A DNA stretch of 64,000 nt from Actinoplanes missouriensis 431. GTDB lineage: Bacteria; Actinomycetota; Actinomycetes; Mycobacteriales; Micromonosporaceae. This document shows positions 28,673 through 38,485 of this stretch, in pieces; position 1 is the first letter of the stretch, and each line of letters opens with the position of its first letter. Below the pieces are notes generated by a model. That model did no database searches. It saw nothing but the letters and a program-made list of their open reading frames with translations, and was not told where the DNA came from. The stretch is from contig NC_017093.1 of NCBI RefSeq assembly GCF_000284295.1, positions 1,736,001-1,800,000 of the forward strand, written 5' to 3'. A program made the translations under genes and the position numbers.

Positions 28673-29362
28673 TCACGCCGGTGGCAGGTGGTCGATCACG
28701 TTGTAGCGGTCCAGGACGAGGCGCCCCGACGAGCCGTCGAAGCGGCTGATCGACGCGTTGCGGACACTGCCGGACTCGGCCTCCACCGCGAGCACCCGAT
28801 CCCAGTCCAGATCCTCGATGACGGCGCGCATCATCAGTACGACCGCGTCGTGGGCGACCACGACCACCCGCTTCCCGGCGTGATCACGGTTCAGGTCGTC
28901 GAGAAAGGACGACAGGCGGACGCGGATGTCGGCGAACGACTCGCCGCCCGGGGGCGCGTACTCGTACTCGCCGGCGTCCGCCCGCCGGGCCGCCTCGCCG
29001 GGGAAACGCGCCGCGACCGCCGCCCGGGTCAGCAACTCCAGCTCACCCATGAGCCGGTCGACGAGCCGGTCGTCGGTGCTCGGCTCCGGCAGATCGAGAC
29101 CGGACTTCTCGGCTGCGATGCGCCACGTCTCCCGGGCCCGCAGGTACGGCGACGTGATCACCACCTGCGGCCGGTGTTCCTCGGGAAGCGCGGCGAGCCA
29201 TTGACCGAGCGCCGCGGCCTGCTCCTCGCCGGCCGGGGTGAGCGGCACCTCGGCGTCCCGCCCGCTGATCTCGGTCTCCAGAAGGTCCTCCGCGTCCGCG
29301 GCGGGGAAGGCGACGTTGGCCAGGCTCTGCCCGTGCCGCACCAGAATCAGTTCAGCGACCAT
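28673..29362 (-). CDS. histidine phosphatase family protein
   Basis: 229 aa phosphoglycerate-mutase-like phosphatase. The catalytic RHG is in ILVRHGQSLAN (His9), with the second Arg/His set in SPYLRARET and VVVAHDAVV. Cofactor-independent small-molecule phosphatase or mutase; no closer assignment possible. TAGGGT stands 6 bases before the ATG (leaderless). Upstream of the MFS gene on the same strand. Confidence 0.88.
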   Translation of the reverse strand: MVAELILVRHGQSLANVAFPAADAEDLLETEISGRDAEVPLTPAGEEQAAALGQWLAALPEEHRPQVVITSPYLRARETWRIAAEKSGLDLPEPSTDDRLVDRLMGELELLTRAAVAARFPGEAARRADAGEYEYAPPGGESFADIRVRLSSFLDDLNRDHAGKRVVVVAHDAVVLMMRAVIEDLDWDRVLAVEAESGSVRNASISRFDGSSGRLVLDRYNVIDHLPPA

Positions 29363-29368
29363 GATCGG

Positions 29369-29374
29369 ACCCTA
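29369..29374 (-). promoter_or_regulatory. leaderless -10 TAGGGT for the histidine phosphatase
   Basis: TAGGGT on the minus strand, 6 bases, then ATG 29362. Confidence 0.55.
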
Positions 29375-29550
29375 TCGGTCACGTTCCGGAATCGAGAAGA
29401 AGCGTGACGTAATTCGATGGCGCGGGACGGCGCTGATCCTGAGACTGGCGACATGACCACACTGAGAATTGACGTCTGTGTCGCTGCGGCCGATCGGGCC
29501 GGGCGACAGCAGGCGGCCGTCCGGGGAACGGCGGTGTCACGGCAGCGGTC

Positions 29551-30153
29551 ATGAGCGGGGCGTTCCTGGCCGGCGTGGTCGCCGGATACGGGATCGCCGT
29601 GCCGGTTGGCGCGATCGGGGTGCTGATCGCCGGGCTGAGCGCGCGAACATCGTTGCGGGTCGGCGCGGCCGCGGGTCTGGGGGCGGCGACGGCTGACGGC
29701 ATCTACGCGTTGATCGCTGTCGCCGGTGGCGCGGCCGTCGCGGCGATGATCGAGCCGGTGGCTGTTCCGTTGCGGTGGGTGGGAGCGGTGGTGCTGCTCG
29801 CGCTGGCCGCGTGGACTGCTCGCGGTGCGTTCCGCACCGGCGCCGAGGACATTTCGGGGGTACGGTCGGCGACCGCTCTCCGGGCATATCTGGGAGTTCT
29901 GGGTCTTACGCTGCTGAACCCGGCCACGGTGATCTATTTTGCGGCGCTGGTGCTGGGCAGTGGGGGCGCCGGTGGCGGGGTGTGGTTCGTGGTGGGCGCT
30001 TTCCTCGCGTCGGCCAGTTGGCAACTGTTGATCGCTGGTGGTGGGTCGCTGGTGGGGCGTGTGCTGACTGGTCAACGTGGTCGTCTGATCACAGCGTTGA
30101 CGTCCAGTCTGGTGATCGCGGTCCTGGCCGTGCACCTGCTGACTACAGGTTGA
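29551..30153 (+). CDS. LysE family exporter
   Basis: 200 aa with about six membrane helices. The N-terminal GYGIAVPVGAIGVLIAG and the middle LLNPATVIYFAAL match the LysE/RhtB family of amino-acid and small-metabolite exporters. ATG 29551 is the first in-frame Met; the ribosome site is weak. Stands alone, convergent with the AlkD-like gene. Confidence 0.85.
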   Translation: MSGAFLAGVVAGYGIAVPVGAIGVLIAGLSARTSLRVGAAAGLGAATADGIYALIAVAGGAAVAAMIEPVAVPLRWVGAVVLLALAAWTARGAFRTGAEDISGVRSATALRAYLGVLGLTLLNPATVIYFAALVLGSGGAGGGVWFVVGAFLASASWQLLIAGGGSLVGRVLTGQRGRLITALTSSLVIAVLAVHLLTTG

Positions 30154-30189
30154 CGTGTTGACCGGCGGCCTGCTGCGGTGGGCCGCTGG

Positions 30190-30870
30190 TCAGAGGTGCT
30201 TCATGGCCTCCCGGATCGACAGCGGGGAGAGCTGCTCCCGGTGGGCCGCCACGAATGTGCGCACGGCGTCCGGGTCGGTTCGGGCGTATTGGCGCAGCGC
30301 CCAGCCGATCGCCTTGCGGACGAAGAAGTCCGGATGACCCGCCTGTGCCACGCAATAACCGAACAGCCGCGACGTGTCCGTCAACTCGCCGTAGTGCAGT
30401 TGATGCAGTATCGCCGTCCGCACCAGCCACATGTTGTCAACACGTGACCACTCATCCATGCGCTCGGTCAACAGTGGATGGCGCGTGACGAGTCCGGCGA
30501 CGACGTGTGTCGCGAGTGGATCAACCGTGTCCCACCACGACTTCGTCGTGATCAGCTCGGCGACGGTGTCGAGGAAGCCGGGGCCGGGCACCCGTACGTG
30601 CGCTGCCAGATGGTCGCAGGCGAACTGCTGGAACTCTCGCTCCGGGCGGGACCAGCACGCCAGCGCGATCGCCCGCAGATCATCGGCATCGGGTGCGGGC
30701 AGTCCGGCCAGCGCGGCGCGGGCCCGGGCGCGGCGGATCGGGGACGGCAGTCCGAGGAACGGGAATTGGTCGCGCATGTAGGCGGCCATCCCCGTCGCAC
30801 GCCCCGGATCGCGGGCCGCCTCGAACTCGGACGTGAGGCGCTCCATCACGATCCCGGCAAGCTCGCTCAT
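30190..30870 (-). CDS. AlkD-like DNA alkylation repair protein
   Basis: 226 aa HEAT-like repeat protein of the AlkC/AlkD family that removes alkylated purines. Diagnostic stretches: FPFLGLPSPIRRARAR, EFQQFACDHL, TKSWWDTVDPLA, and FFVRKAIGWALRQYARTDPDAV, where the Trp and Asp line the lesion site. ATG 30870 stands 7 bases after CAGGAT. Divergent from the acVLRF1 gene. Confidence 0.9.
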   Translation of the reverse strand: MSELAGIVMERLTSEFEAARDPGRATGMAAYMRDQFPFLGLPSPIRRARARAALAGLPAPDADDLRAIALACWSRPEREFQQFACDHLAAHVRVPGPGFLDTVAELITTKSWWDTVDPLATHVVAGLVTRHPLLTERMDEWSRVDNMWLVRTAILHQLHYGELTDTSRLFGYCVAQAGHPDFFVRKAIGWALRQYARTDPDAVRTFVAAHREQLSPLSIREAMKHL

Positions 30871-30877
30871 GCTCGCG

Positions 30878-30883
30878 ATCCTG
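30878..30883 (-). promoter_or_regulatory. leaderless -10 CAGGAT for the AlkD-like gene
   Basis: CAGGAT on the minus strand, 7 bases, then ATG 30870. Confidence 0.45.
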
Positions 30884-30948
30884 CCATCAACGGCGTCGGC
30901 ATCCGCGACATATTCCGGCGGGGACGGGTCGCGGTGCGGCGAGAACCG

Positions 30949-30954
30949 TAGTCT
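30949..30954 (+). promoter_or_regulatory. leaderless -10 TAGTCT for the acVLRF1 gene
   Basis: TAGTCT, 7 bases, then ATG 30962. It fixes the start downstream of longer in-frame options. Confidence 0.6.
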
Positions 30955-30961
30955 GACAAGA

Positions 30962-31594
30962 ATGGGTGAACGAGCGGCCGCGGGCGGCGGGAAATGGGTC
31001 GATGTCGCTCCGGAACGGCTGCCGCGGTGGCTGGAGAATTTCTCCACGCGCCATGGCCCGTACCGGGAAGAGGGTTTGACCCTGATCGCCGCGGACGGCG
31101 CGTCGGCGACGCTGAGCGCGCCCCCGGGCGCCGGCCCGGTCGTGACGGTGACCGATCTGGTGCTTCAAGCGCAGACGCCGCGACGGCTCGGTCTGCTGCT
31201 CGCGCGGAAAGGTGCGGTCGCCGTCGGCATCGCTGACGGTCCGGAACTGATCACGTCCAAGGTGGACACGCATTACGTGCAGGGGCGGACCGCGGCGGGT
31301 GGCTGGTCCCAGCAGCGCTTCGCGCGCCGCCGTGACAATCAGGCGAAAGCGGCTGCTGCGGACGGCGCCGGCATCGTCGAGCGTCTTCTTCTTCCCCAGG
31401 TACGGTCATTGGCCGCTCTCATTACCGGAGGGGATCGTTCCGCCGTCGACGCCATTCTGGCATTGCGACAGCTGGCTCCGGTCGCCGCATTGCGCGCCGG
31501 ACGGGTCCTGGATGTGCCGGAGCCGCGGCATGCGGTACTGGTGTCCGCCGTAGCCGCGGCTCGCGCCGTGCCCGTTCTCGTCAGGGAGCCCTAG
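30962..31594 (+). CDS. acVLRF1-type peptidyl-tRNA hydrolase
   Basis: 210 aa, actinobacterial relative of Vms1/ANKZF1 release factors, which free stalled nascent chains from tRNA on the large ribosomal subunit. The key loop is in the middle: HYVQGRTAAGGWSQQRFARRRDNQ, with the Gly-Gly, Gln and basic residues of the eRF1-like catalytic loop. The N-terminal WLENFSTRHG is also typical. Leaderless start. Its stop overlaps that of the convergent metallopeptidase through a CTAG tetranucleotide. Role in ribosome rescue is inferred from the family. Confidence 0.85.
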   Translation: MGERAAAGGGKWVDVAPERLPRWLENFSTRHGPYREEGLTLIAADGASATLSAPPGAGPVVTVTDLVLQAQTPRRLGLLLARKGAVAVGIADGPELITSKVDTHYVQGRTAAGGWSQQRFARRRDNQAKAAAADGAGIVERLLLPQVRSLAALITGGDRSAVDAILALRQLAPVAALRAGRVLDVPEPRHAVLVSAVAAARAVPVLVREP

Positions 31595-32496
31595 CTCACC
31601 GCGCCGGCCTTGAACGTGTCGCACTGCTTCGGGTCGCCGGACTCGTATCCGACCCGGAACCACTGCTGACGCTGCGCGGACGAGCCGTGGGTGAACTCCT
31701 CCGGGTTGATGTCGCCGCCGCCCCGCTTCTGCAGCGTGTCGTCACCGATCTGCCCGGCTGTCTGGATGCCTTCCTGGATGTCCTGGTCGGTCAGGCTCGT
31801 GAAGATCTTGTCGCCGTCCTTGTCGGTGGTGTTCGCGGCGGAGTGCGCCCACGCGCCGGCGTAGCAGTCGGCCTGGAGCTCCAGCTTCACCGACTCCTCG
31901 TTCTGCGAGGACGGGTCGCGCTCCTGCCGGCGGCGCATCTCCGCCTCGGTGCCGAGCACGTCCTGCACGTGGTGGCCGTACTCGTGGGCGAGCACGTAGG
32001 GCTGCGCGAACTCGCCGGGCGCGCCGAGCTGCTTCGCCAGCACCTGGTAGAAGCTGAGATCGATGTAGACCTTGTCGTCGGCGGGACAGTAGAACGGTCC
32101 GACACCGGAGTCCGCCGCGCCGCAGCCGGTGCTCACCCGGTTCGCGAAGATGTGCGTCACGGCGGGCTTGTACTGCTCGCCGAAGGACTGCGGGAGCGCG
32201 TCCTGCCAGTAGTCCTGGATCGAGGTGACGTAGAGCGCGTTGCGGCACTCGAGCTGCTGGAGCTTCTGCTCGCCGGTGCACGCGGACAGCGGTGTGCCGG
32301 AGGACGAGCCGCCGCCGTCCCCGCCCATCGTGTTGATCCCGAAGTATCCGCCGACCAGCGCGATCACCAGGGTGACCACGATGCCGGCCAGGCCGCCGCC
32401 ACCGATGGGCAACCCGCCGATGCCGCCGCCACCGCCCGAGCCACGCCCGTCCTCGATCTGACTGGTGTCGATGTCGGCGCGTTCATTGAGTTCCAT
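31591..32496 (-). CDS. neutral zinc metallopeptidase (YpfJ family), membrane anchored
   Basis: 301 aa. A cytoplasmic Asp/Glu-rich head and Gly-rich stretch precede one membrane helix (about residues 37-56), then the extracellular domain with zinc motif HEYGHH in VLAHEYGHHVQDV and third-ligand region LELQADCYAG. Four to six Cys suggest disulfides. Family members are conserved in bacteria but of unknown substrate. Start ATG 32496 follows CAGGAC by 6 bases. Divergent from the ABC-F leader. Confidence 0.88.
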   Translation of the reverse strand: MELNERADIDTSQIEDGRGSGGGGGIGGLPIGGGGLAGIVVTLVIALVGGYFGINTMGGDGGGSSSGTPLSACTGEQKLQQLECRNALYVTSIQDYWQDALPQSFGEQYKPAVTHIFANRVSTGCGAADSGVGPFYCPADDKVYIDLSFYQVLAKQLGAPGEFAQPYVLAHEYGHHVQDVLGTEAEMRRRQERDPSSQNEESVKLELQADCYAGAWAHSAANTTDKDGDKIFTSLTDQDIQEGIQTAGQIGDDTLQKRGGGDINPEEFTHGSSAQRQQWFRVGYESGDPKQCDTFKAGAVS

Positions 32497-32581
32497 GTCG
32501 TCCTGCCTTCGCCACGGTTGTCCGGCAGGTACCCGTTGATCTTGTGAACTAATCGAGTGGGAGTGACACGTGGCAGCCCGG

Positions 32582-32587
32582 TAGTAT
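32582..32587 (+). promoter_or_regulatory. leaderless -10 TAGTAT of the ABC-F transcript
   Basis: TAGTAT, 6 bases, then a GTG opening a six-codon micro-ORF. The spacing is identical to other leaderless starts here, making transcription from this point likely. Confidence 0.6.
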
Positions 32588-32593
32588 GGCGCC

Positions 32594-32614
32594 GTGCTGC
32601 TCTGCGAAGGCTGA
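32594..32614 (+). CDS. leaderless micro-ORF MLLCEG in the ABC-F leader
   Basis: GTG CTG CTC TGC GAA GGC TGA. Six codons at the predicted 5' end of the ABC-F mRNA, just before a pair of alternative hairpins. Probably a leader peptide whose translation state is read by the downstream structure. Confidence 0.45.
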   Translation: MLLCEG

Positions 32615-32622
32615 CCTGCCCC

Positions 32623-32663
32623 GCGCCGACCCTCCACCCGGATGGCCGGCGCTTTATTGCGCC
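32623..32663 (+). promoter_or_regulatory. attenuator-like alternative hairpins before the ABC-F gene
   Basis: Hairpin A pairs GCGCCGACC (32623-32631) with GGCCGGCGC (32644-32652), one mismatch, followed by TTTATT. Hairpin B pairs GGCGC (32648-32652) with GCGCC (32659-32663) around that TTTATT. They share bases 32648-32652 and cannot coexist, the arrangement of a transcription attenuator. Confidence 0.5.
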
Positions 32664-32698
32664 CTGAGTCAGCCCGAACACCCGAGAGCGAGAAGTTA

Positions 32699-34303
<1,605 letters not shown>

Positions 34304-34399
34304 GCGTTCACGTTCTGGATTTTTAGCGGGATCAACTGCATCGTCAGTTGTCAACTGGTGCCCACACAGACAGTGCGATGTTCGGGCGTTTGTGAACAG

Positions 34400-34427
34400 G
34401 TCGGGCGCGGCTCACGGTGAGCCCGAC
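34400..34427 (+). terminator. bulged hairpin after the ABC-F gene
   Basis: GTCGGGC and CTCA pair with TGAGCCCGAC, leaving four bases bulged. Plausible weak terminator about 100 bases after the stop. Confidence 0.4.
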
Positions 34428-34439
34428 CCGTTTGACCGT

Positions 34440-34478
34440 CACCCTTCGGAGCGATCAACTCACCCTCCGGAGCGGTCA
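34440..34478. repeat. 18-bp direct repeats with 21-bp period
   Basis: CACCCTTCGGAGCGATCA is followed 21 bases later by CACCCTCCGGAGCGGTCA, two differences. A two-helical-turn spacing would suit side-by-side protein binding. Confidence 0.5.
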
Positions 34479-34750
34479 TGGCTCCCACCTGGGAGTCGTC
34501 TCGATCGAGTGTTTCTGCAGGTGATCGATGGTCTTGGCGGGAGCGCCGGATGATCACGCGCGGACCGGAATTGCCGCACGGGCCGCTCGCAGCAAACTGT
34601 CTGACATTGATGCCTGTGGTAACCGTCAAGTTCCTGACAGTAATAAATGGGCACGTTCGCGAGCGCTAGATGCCTGGCGCATGATCGTTGGAGACGGTGT
34701 AATAGGTGGGACCGTATCTGACCGCACTGTCTGCGACGTGAGGATTCAAG

Positions 34751-34978
34751 ATGGCAGCCACTGGCACAGCTACCAGTACTGAGAAGGGTCGTCGAATCGT
34801 CGGTAGCGAGCGGCAGTCGCTCGCCAAAGACCTGGTGAAGCGATACACCTCGGGTGAGAGCATCCGGGCACTGGCCGCTTCCACCGGAAGGTCCTACGGA
34901 TTCGTCCACCGAGTGCTCACCGAATCGGGCGTGCAGTTGCGCCAGCGTGGCGGCGCCCGCCGCCGCAAGAAGGCGTGA
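34751..34978 (+). CDS. small helix-turn-helix DNA-binding protein
   Basis: 75 aa. The whole protein is one HTH domain: SIRALAASTGRSYGFVHRVLTESGVQLR, with a basic tail RRRKKA. It resembles the short conserved actinobacterial proteins such as Rv1473A, which also sits between an ABC-F gene and an enoyl-CoA hydratase. AGGA precedes the ATG by 7 bases. Its TGA overlaps the GTG of the hydratase gene. It could regulate the ABC-F gene or its own operon (inference). Confidence 0.85.
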   Translation: MAATGTATSTEKGRRIVGSERQSLAKDLVKRYTSGESIRALAASTGRSYGFVHRVLTESGVQLRQRGGARRRKKA

Positions 34979-35763
34979 CAACCGGCAACGCCGCGCCGGT
35001 GACCGACGAGGTAGGCGTTCGCTACGAACAGGATGGGCCGGTTGCGACGGTGACGTTGTGCCGGCCCGCCGTTCTCAATGCCCAGACCCCGGCCATGTGG
35101 ACGGAACTCGGCAACATTTCACGGAAATTACCGGGCGACGTACGCGTCGTCATTGTGCGAGCCGAGGGCCGCGCCTTTTCGGCGGGCCTGGATCTGTCGG
35201 TGGCACGCGGTGACGGCGATTCTTCACTGGGCCGGCTGGCACAGTTGTCCGCCGCCGAGTGTGCCGATCGGATTGCCGGCTTCCAGACCGCGTTCACGTG
35301 GTTGCGCAGCCCGTCCATTGTGACAATCGCGGCTGTTCAGGGACACGCGATCGGCGCCGGCTTCCAGCTCGCGCTGAACTGCGACATGCGTGTCATCGGC
35401 GACGACGCGCGGTTCTCGATGGCCGAGGTCGCCCTCGGCCTGGTGCCCGACCTGGGCGGCACGAAACGGCTCACCGAGCTGGTCGGGCCGTCCCGGGCGC
35501 TGGAGATCTGCGTGACCGGCCGCCGGATCACGGCGGACGAGGCGGACCGGATCGGCCTGGCCACCGCGGTGGTGCCACGGGCCGAACTGGACGCCGCGGT
35601 GTCCGATCTGGCCGCCGCGGTGCTCGCCGGGGACCGCGGTGCGGTCGCTGAGATCAAGGCTCTGCTCGCGGGCGCGCCCCAGCGGTCGTACGCGGAGCAG
35701 GACCGGGCGGAACGGGAGGCGCAGACGCGTCGCCTCGCCGATCTGCTGGGGTCCGGCGAGTGA
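34975..35763 (+). CDS. enoyl-CoA hydratase/isomerase family protein
   Basis: 262 aa crotonase fold. Oxyanion-hole loops GRAFSAGLDLS and GHAIGAGFQLAL are present, and MAEVALGLVPDLGGTKRL carries the region of the catalytic Glu/Asp. Likely an EchA12-like enzyme; the exact acyl-CoA substrate cannot be told. GTG start inside the stop of the HTH gene (GTGA overlap), so the two form one operon. Confidence 0.88.
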   Translation: MTTGNAAPVTDEVGVRYEQDGPVATVTLCRPAVLNAQTPAMWTELGNISRKLPGDVRVVIVRAEGRAFSAGLDLSVARGDGDSSLGRLAQLSAAECADRIAGFQTAFTWLRSPSIVTIAAVQGHAIGAGFQLALNCDMRVIGDDARFSMAEVALGLVPDLGGTKRLTELVGPSRALEICVTGRRITADEADRIGLATAVVPRAELDAAVSDLAAAVLAGDRGAVAEIKALLAGAPQRSYAEQDRAEREAQTRRLADLLGSGE

Positions 35764-35859
35764 TCGAGCGGCAGGAATAGCGTCCTTACCTCCCGGGTTG
35801 TCGTACCCACGTGGCAGTCTCGGTGCTGCCCGTTCGAGCGACGCCCCGGGAGGTGACGC

Positions 35860-37788
35860 ATGTCAATGCCCAGCTGGACCATGCTGCGCTCGATCCAGAA
35901 TTCCGACCAGGTGAAACGACACCAGGTCAAACCCGGCACGGCACGCCGGATCACACAGTTCGCCCGCCCCTATCGGCGCGACATCACGGTCTTCCTGCTG
36001 ACCGTCGTGGTCGCGGCCGGCATCGGGGTGGCCACGCCGCTGCTCGCCGGCCACGTGATCAATGCGATCACCGGTGGCGGGCCCCAGGCGGCCGGCACCG
36101 TGGTGCGGCTCGCCCTGCTGATCGCCGGCCTCGCCGTCGCCGACGCGCTGCTGTCGCTGGCGCAGAGGTGGTACTCGGCTCGCATCGGCGAGGGGATCAT
36201 CCTCACGCTGCGGACCCGGGTCTTCGACCACGTGCAGCGGATGCCGTTGCAGTTCTTCACCCGTACCCAGACCGGTGCTCTGGTCAGCCGTCTGAACAAC
36301 GACGTGGTCGGCGCGCAGCGGGCGTTCACCTCGACCCTGTCCGGGGTGCTCAGCAACGTCATCCAGCTGGTCCTGACCGCCGCCGTGATGTTCACGCTGT
36401 CCTGGCAGATCACCGTGCTGTCGCTGGTGCTGCTGCCGGTCTTCATCATCCCGGCGCGCCGGGTCGGCAGCCGGCTCGCCGAGATCACCCGGGAGTCCTA
36501 CAACCTCGACGCCAAGATGAACGCGACGATGACCGAGCGGTTCAACGTCTCCGGGGCGCTGCTCGTCAAGCTGTTCGGCCGTCCCGATGTCGAGGCGACC
36601 CGGTTCGGTGAGCGTGCCGAGCGGGTCCGCGACATCGGTGTGCAGCAGGCCATGTACTCACGGACGTTCTTCGTGGCGATGCTGCTGGTGGCGTCCCTCG
36701 CGCAGGCCCTGACGTACGGGCTGGGCGGCTGGCTCGCGGTGCGCGGCCAGGTGTCGGCCGGCACCGTCGTGACCCTCGCGCTGCTGCTCACCCGGCTGTA
36801 CGGTCCGCTCACCGCCCTCAGCAACGTCCGTGTCGACGTGATGAGCGCGCTTGTCTCCTTCGACCGGGTCTTCGAGGTGCTCGACCTCGCGCCCGGCATC
36901 GCCGAGAAACCCGGCGCCACGCCGATCCCGGCCGGGGCGGGCCGGATCGAGTTCCGGGACGTGCGCTTCCGCTACCCGAGCGCCGACGAGGTCTCGCTCG
37001 CCACCCTGGAGGACGTCGTCGCGCTCGACCGCCGGGAGAACGAGCTGGTCCTCGACGGCGTCGACTTCACCGTCGAGCCGGGCCGGATGGTCGCCCTGGT
37101 CGGGCCCTCCGGCGCCGGCAAGTCGACGACGTCGATGCTGCTCTCCCGGGTCTACGACGTCAGCGACGGGGCGGTGCTGATCGACGGGGTCGACGTGCGG
37201 GACGCGACGCTCGGTTCGCTGCGTGACACCATCGGCGTGGTCACCCAGGACTCGCACCTCTTCCACGAGACGATCGCCGAGAACCTGCGGTACGCGTCAC
37301 CCGGCGCCACCGAGGAGCAGATGTGGGCGGCGCTGGAGGGCGCGCAGGTGGCCGACCTGGTCCGCGCGCTCCCGGACGGCCTGGACACGGTGGTGGGCGA
37401 GCGTGGCTACCGGTTCTCCGGCGGCGAGAAACAGCGCATCGCGATCGCCCGGATCCTGCTGAAACAGCCGTCGATCGTGGTGCTCGACGAGGCCACCGCG
37501 CATCTCGACAGCGAGTCCGAGGCGGCCGTGCAGCGGGCGCTCGCCGCGGCGCTGCGCGGCCGGACCGCCGTGGTGATCGCGCACCGGCTCTCCACGATCC
37601 GGGACGCGGACGAGATCCTGGTGCTCGACCACGGGCGGATCGTGGAGCGGGGGCGGCACACCGAGCTGATGACGGCCGGCGGGTTGTACTCGGAGCTGTA
37701 CCGGACCCAGTTCGCGGCCACCTCCCCGGCCTATCCGGAGGAGGATGTGGAGGTGCTGACCGTTCCCGCGCGGGTGCCCGAGCTGTGA
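35860..37788 (+). CDS. ABC exporter, fused membrane and ATPase domains
   Basis: 642 aa half-transporter: six membrane helices in the first 330 residues, then an ATPase with Walker A GPSGAGKST, signature FSGGEKQRIAIARI, Walker B IVVLDEATAHLD and the H-loop IAHRLST. Similar to lipid/multidrug exporters of the MsbA/BmrA type; should work as a dimer. GGGAGGTGACGC precedes the ATG at 35860. Single gene, convergent with mug. Confidence 0.92.
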   Translation: MSMPSWTMLRSIQNSDQVKRHQVKPGTARRITQFARPYRRDITVFLLTVVVAAGIGVATPLLAGHVINAITGGGPQAAGTVVRLALLIAGLAVADALLSLAQRWYSARIGEGIILTLRTRVFDHVQRMPLQFFTRTQTGALVSRLNNDVVGAQRAFTSTLSGVLSNVIQLVLTAAVMFTLSWQITVLSLVLLPVFIIPARRVGSRLAEITRESYNLDAKMNATMTERFNVSGALLVKLFGRPDVEATRFGERAERVRDIGVQQAMYSRTFFVAMLLVASLAQALTYGLGGWLAVRGQVSAGTVVTLALLLTRLYGPLTALSNVRVDVMSALVSFDRVFEVLDLAPGIAEKPGATPIPAGAGRIEFRDVRFRYPSADEVSLATLEDVVALDRRENELVLDGVDFTVEPGRMVALVGPSGAGKSTTSMLLSRVYDVSDGAVLIDGVDVRDATLGSLRDTIGVVTQDSHLFHETIAENLRYASPGATEEQMWAALEGAQVADLVRALPDGLDTVVGERGYRFSGGEKQRIAIARILLKQPSIVVLDEATAHLDSESEAAVQRALAAALRGRTAVVIAHRLSTIRDADEILVLDHGRIVERGRHTELMTAGGLYSELYRTQFAATSPAYPEEDVEVLTVPARVPEL

Positions 37789-37813
37789 CCGGGCCCGGTG
37801 ACAACGGCGAACG

Positions 37814-38485
37814 TTAGGCGGTGGCCTCGTACAGCCGGCGGAACTCGGTGATCAGCGCGGGCAGCTGGAAGTGGGCGTTCAAGCCGCTCGGGTTCGGCAG
37901 CACCCACACCCCGACTCCGCCGATCTCGTCGGGCTGCGGGCCGAGCTTCGCCTTCGGGCGGCCGAACGCGGCGCGGTAAGCGGTCACGCCGAGGATTGCC
38001 AGGTGACGGGGGTGGTTACGGCGTACCCGATCGGTGAGAAGCGCGCCGCCCTCGATGAGCTCGGCCGGTGAGAGCTCGTCGGCGCGGGCCGTGGCCCGCG
38101 CGACGACGTTGGTGATGCCCAGGCCGAGCGCGGGCAGGAGGTGCTGCTCGGAGGGATGCAGCAGGCGATCGGTGAAGCCGGCGCCATGCAGGGCCGGCCA
38201 GAAACGGTTGCCGGGGCGGGCGAAGTGGTGGCCGGTCGCGGCGGAGTAAAGGCTCGGGTTGATGCCGGAGAACAGCACCCGCAGGCCGGGGCCGAGCAGG
38301 TCGGGAATGGTCCGGTCGGCCGCGGCGGCGACCTCTTCGGCGCTGGGCCTCGGAAAATCAGCGGAACCCGCCGAACGCGCCCGGGACGCCGAGCGCGCCC
38401 GCGGCGCCGGCGAGGGCTGCGGCGCCTGCAGGGCCGGCGAGGGCTGCGGCGCCGGCGGTTCGGGGGACTTCGCGGGCCGCGTCAC
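37814..38485 (-). CDS. mug: mismatch-specific uracil/thymine-DNA glycosylase (Mug family)
   Basis: 223 aa. The GINPSLYSAATGHHFARPGNRFWPALH segment holds the Mug active-site GINPS, and VLPNPSGLNAHF the second conserved motif. Removes U or T mispaired with G. The first 45 residues are a Pro/Ala/Arg-rich tail not found in short members. GTG 38485 lies in the SDR stop (GTGA overlap). Confidence 0.93.
   Translation of the reverse strand: MTRPAKSPEPPAPQPSPALQAPQPSPAPRARSASRARSAGSADFPRPSAEEVAAAADRTIPDLLGPGLRVLFSGINPSLYSAATGHHFARPGNRFWPALHGAGFTDRLLHPSEQHLLPALGLGITNVVARATARADELSPAELIEGGALLTDRVRRNHPRHLAILGVTAYRAAFGRPKAKLGPQPDEIGGVGVWVLPNPSGLNAHFQLPALITEFRRLYEATA

Larger units (their letters stand above)
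34304..34750. other. gene-free stretch before the small HTH gene
   Basis: 447 bases with lower GC than the surroundings. I find a terminator-like hairpin (34400-34427), a pair of direct repeats (34440-34478) and a small CAACTG/CAGTTG inverted repeat (34333-34350), but no gene. Confidence 0.5.

Noticed and set aside
25500-32500. Genomic island or prophage
   Set aside because: No integrase, tRNA, flanking repeat or clear composition shift; the genes look like ordinary accessory chromosomal genes.
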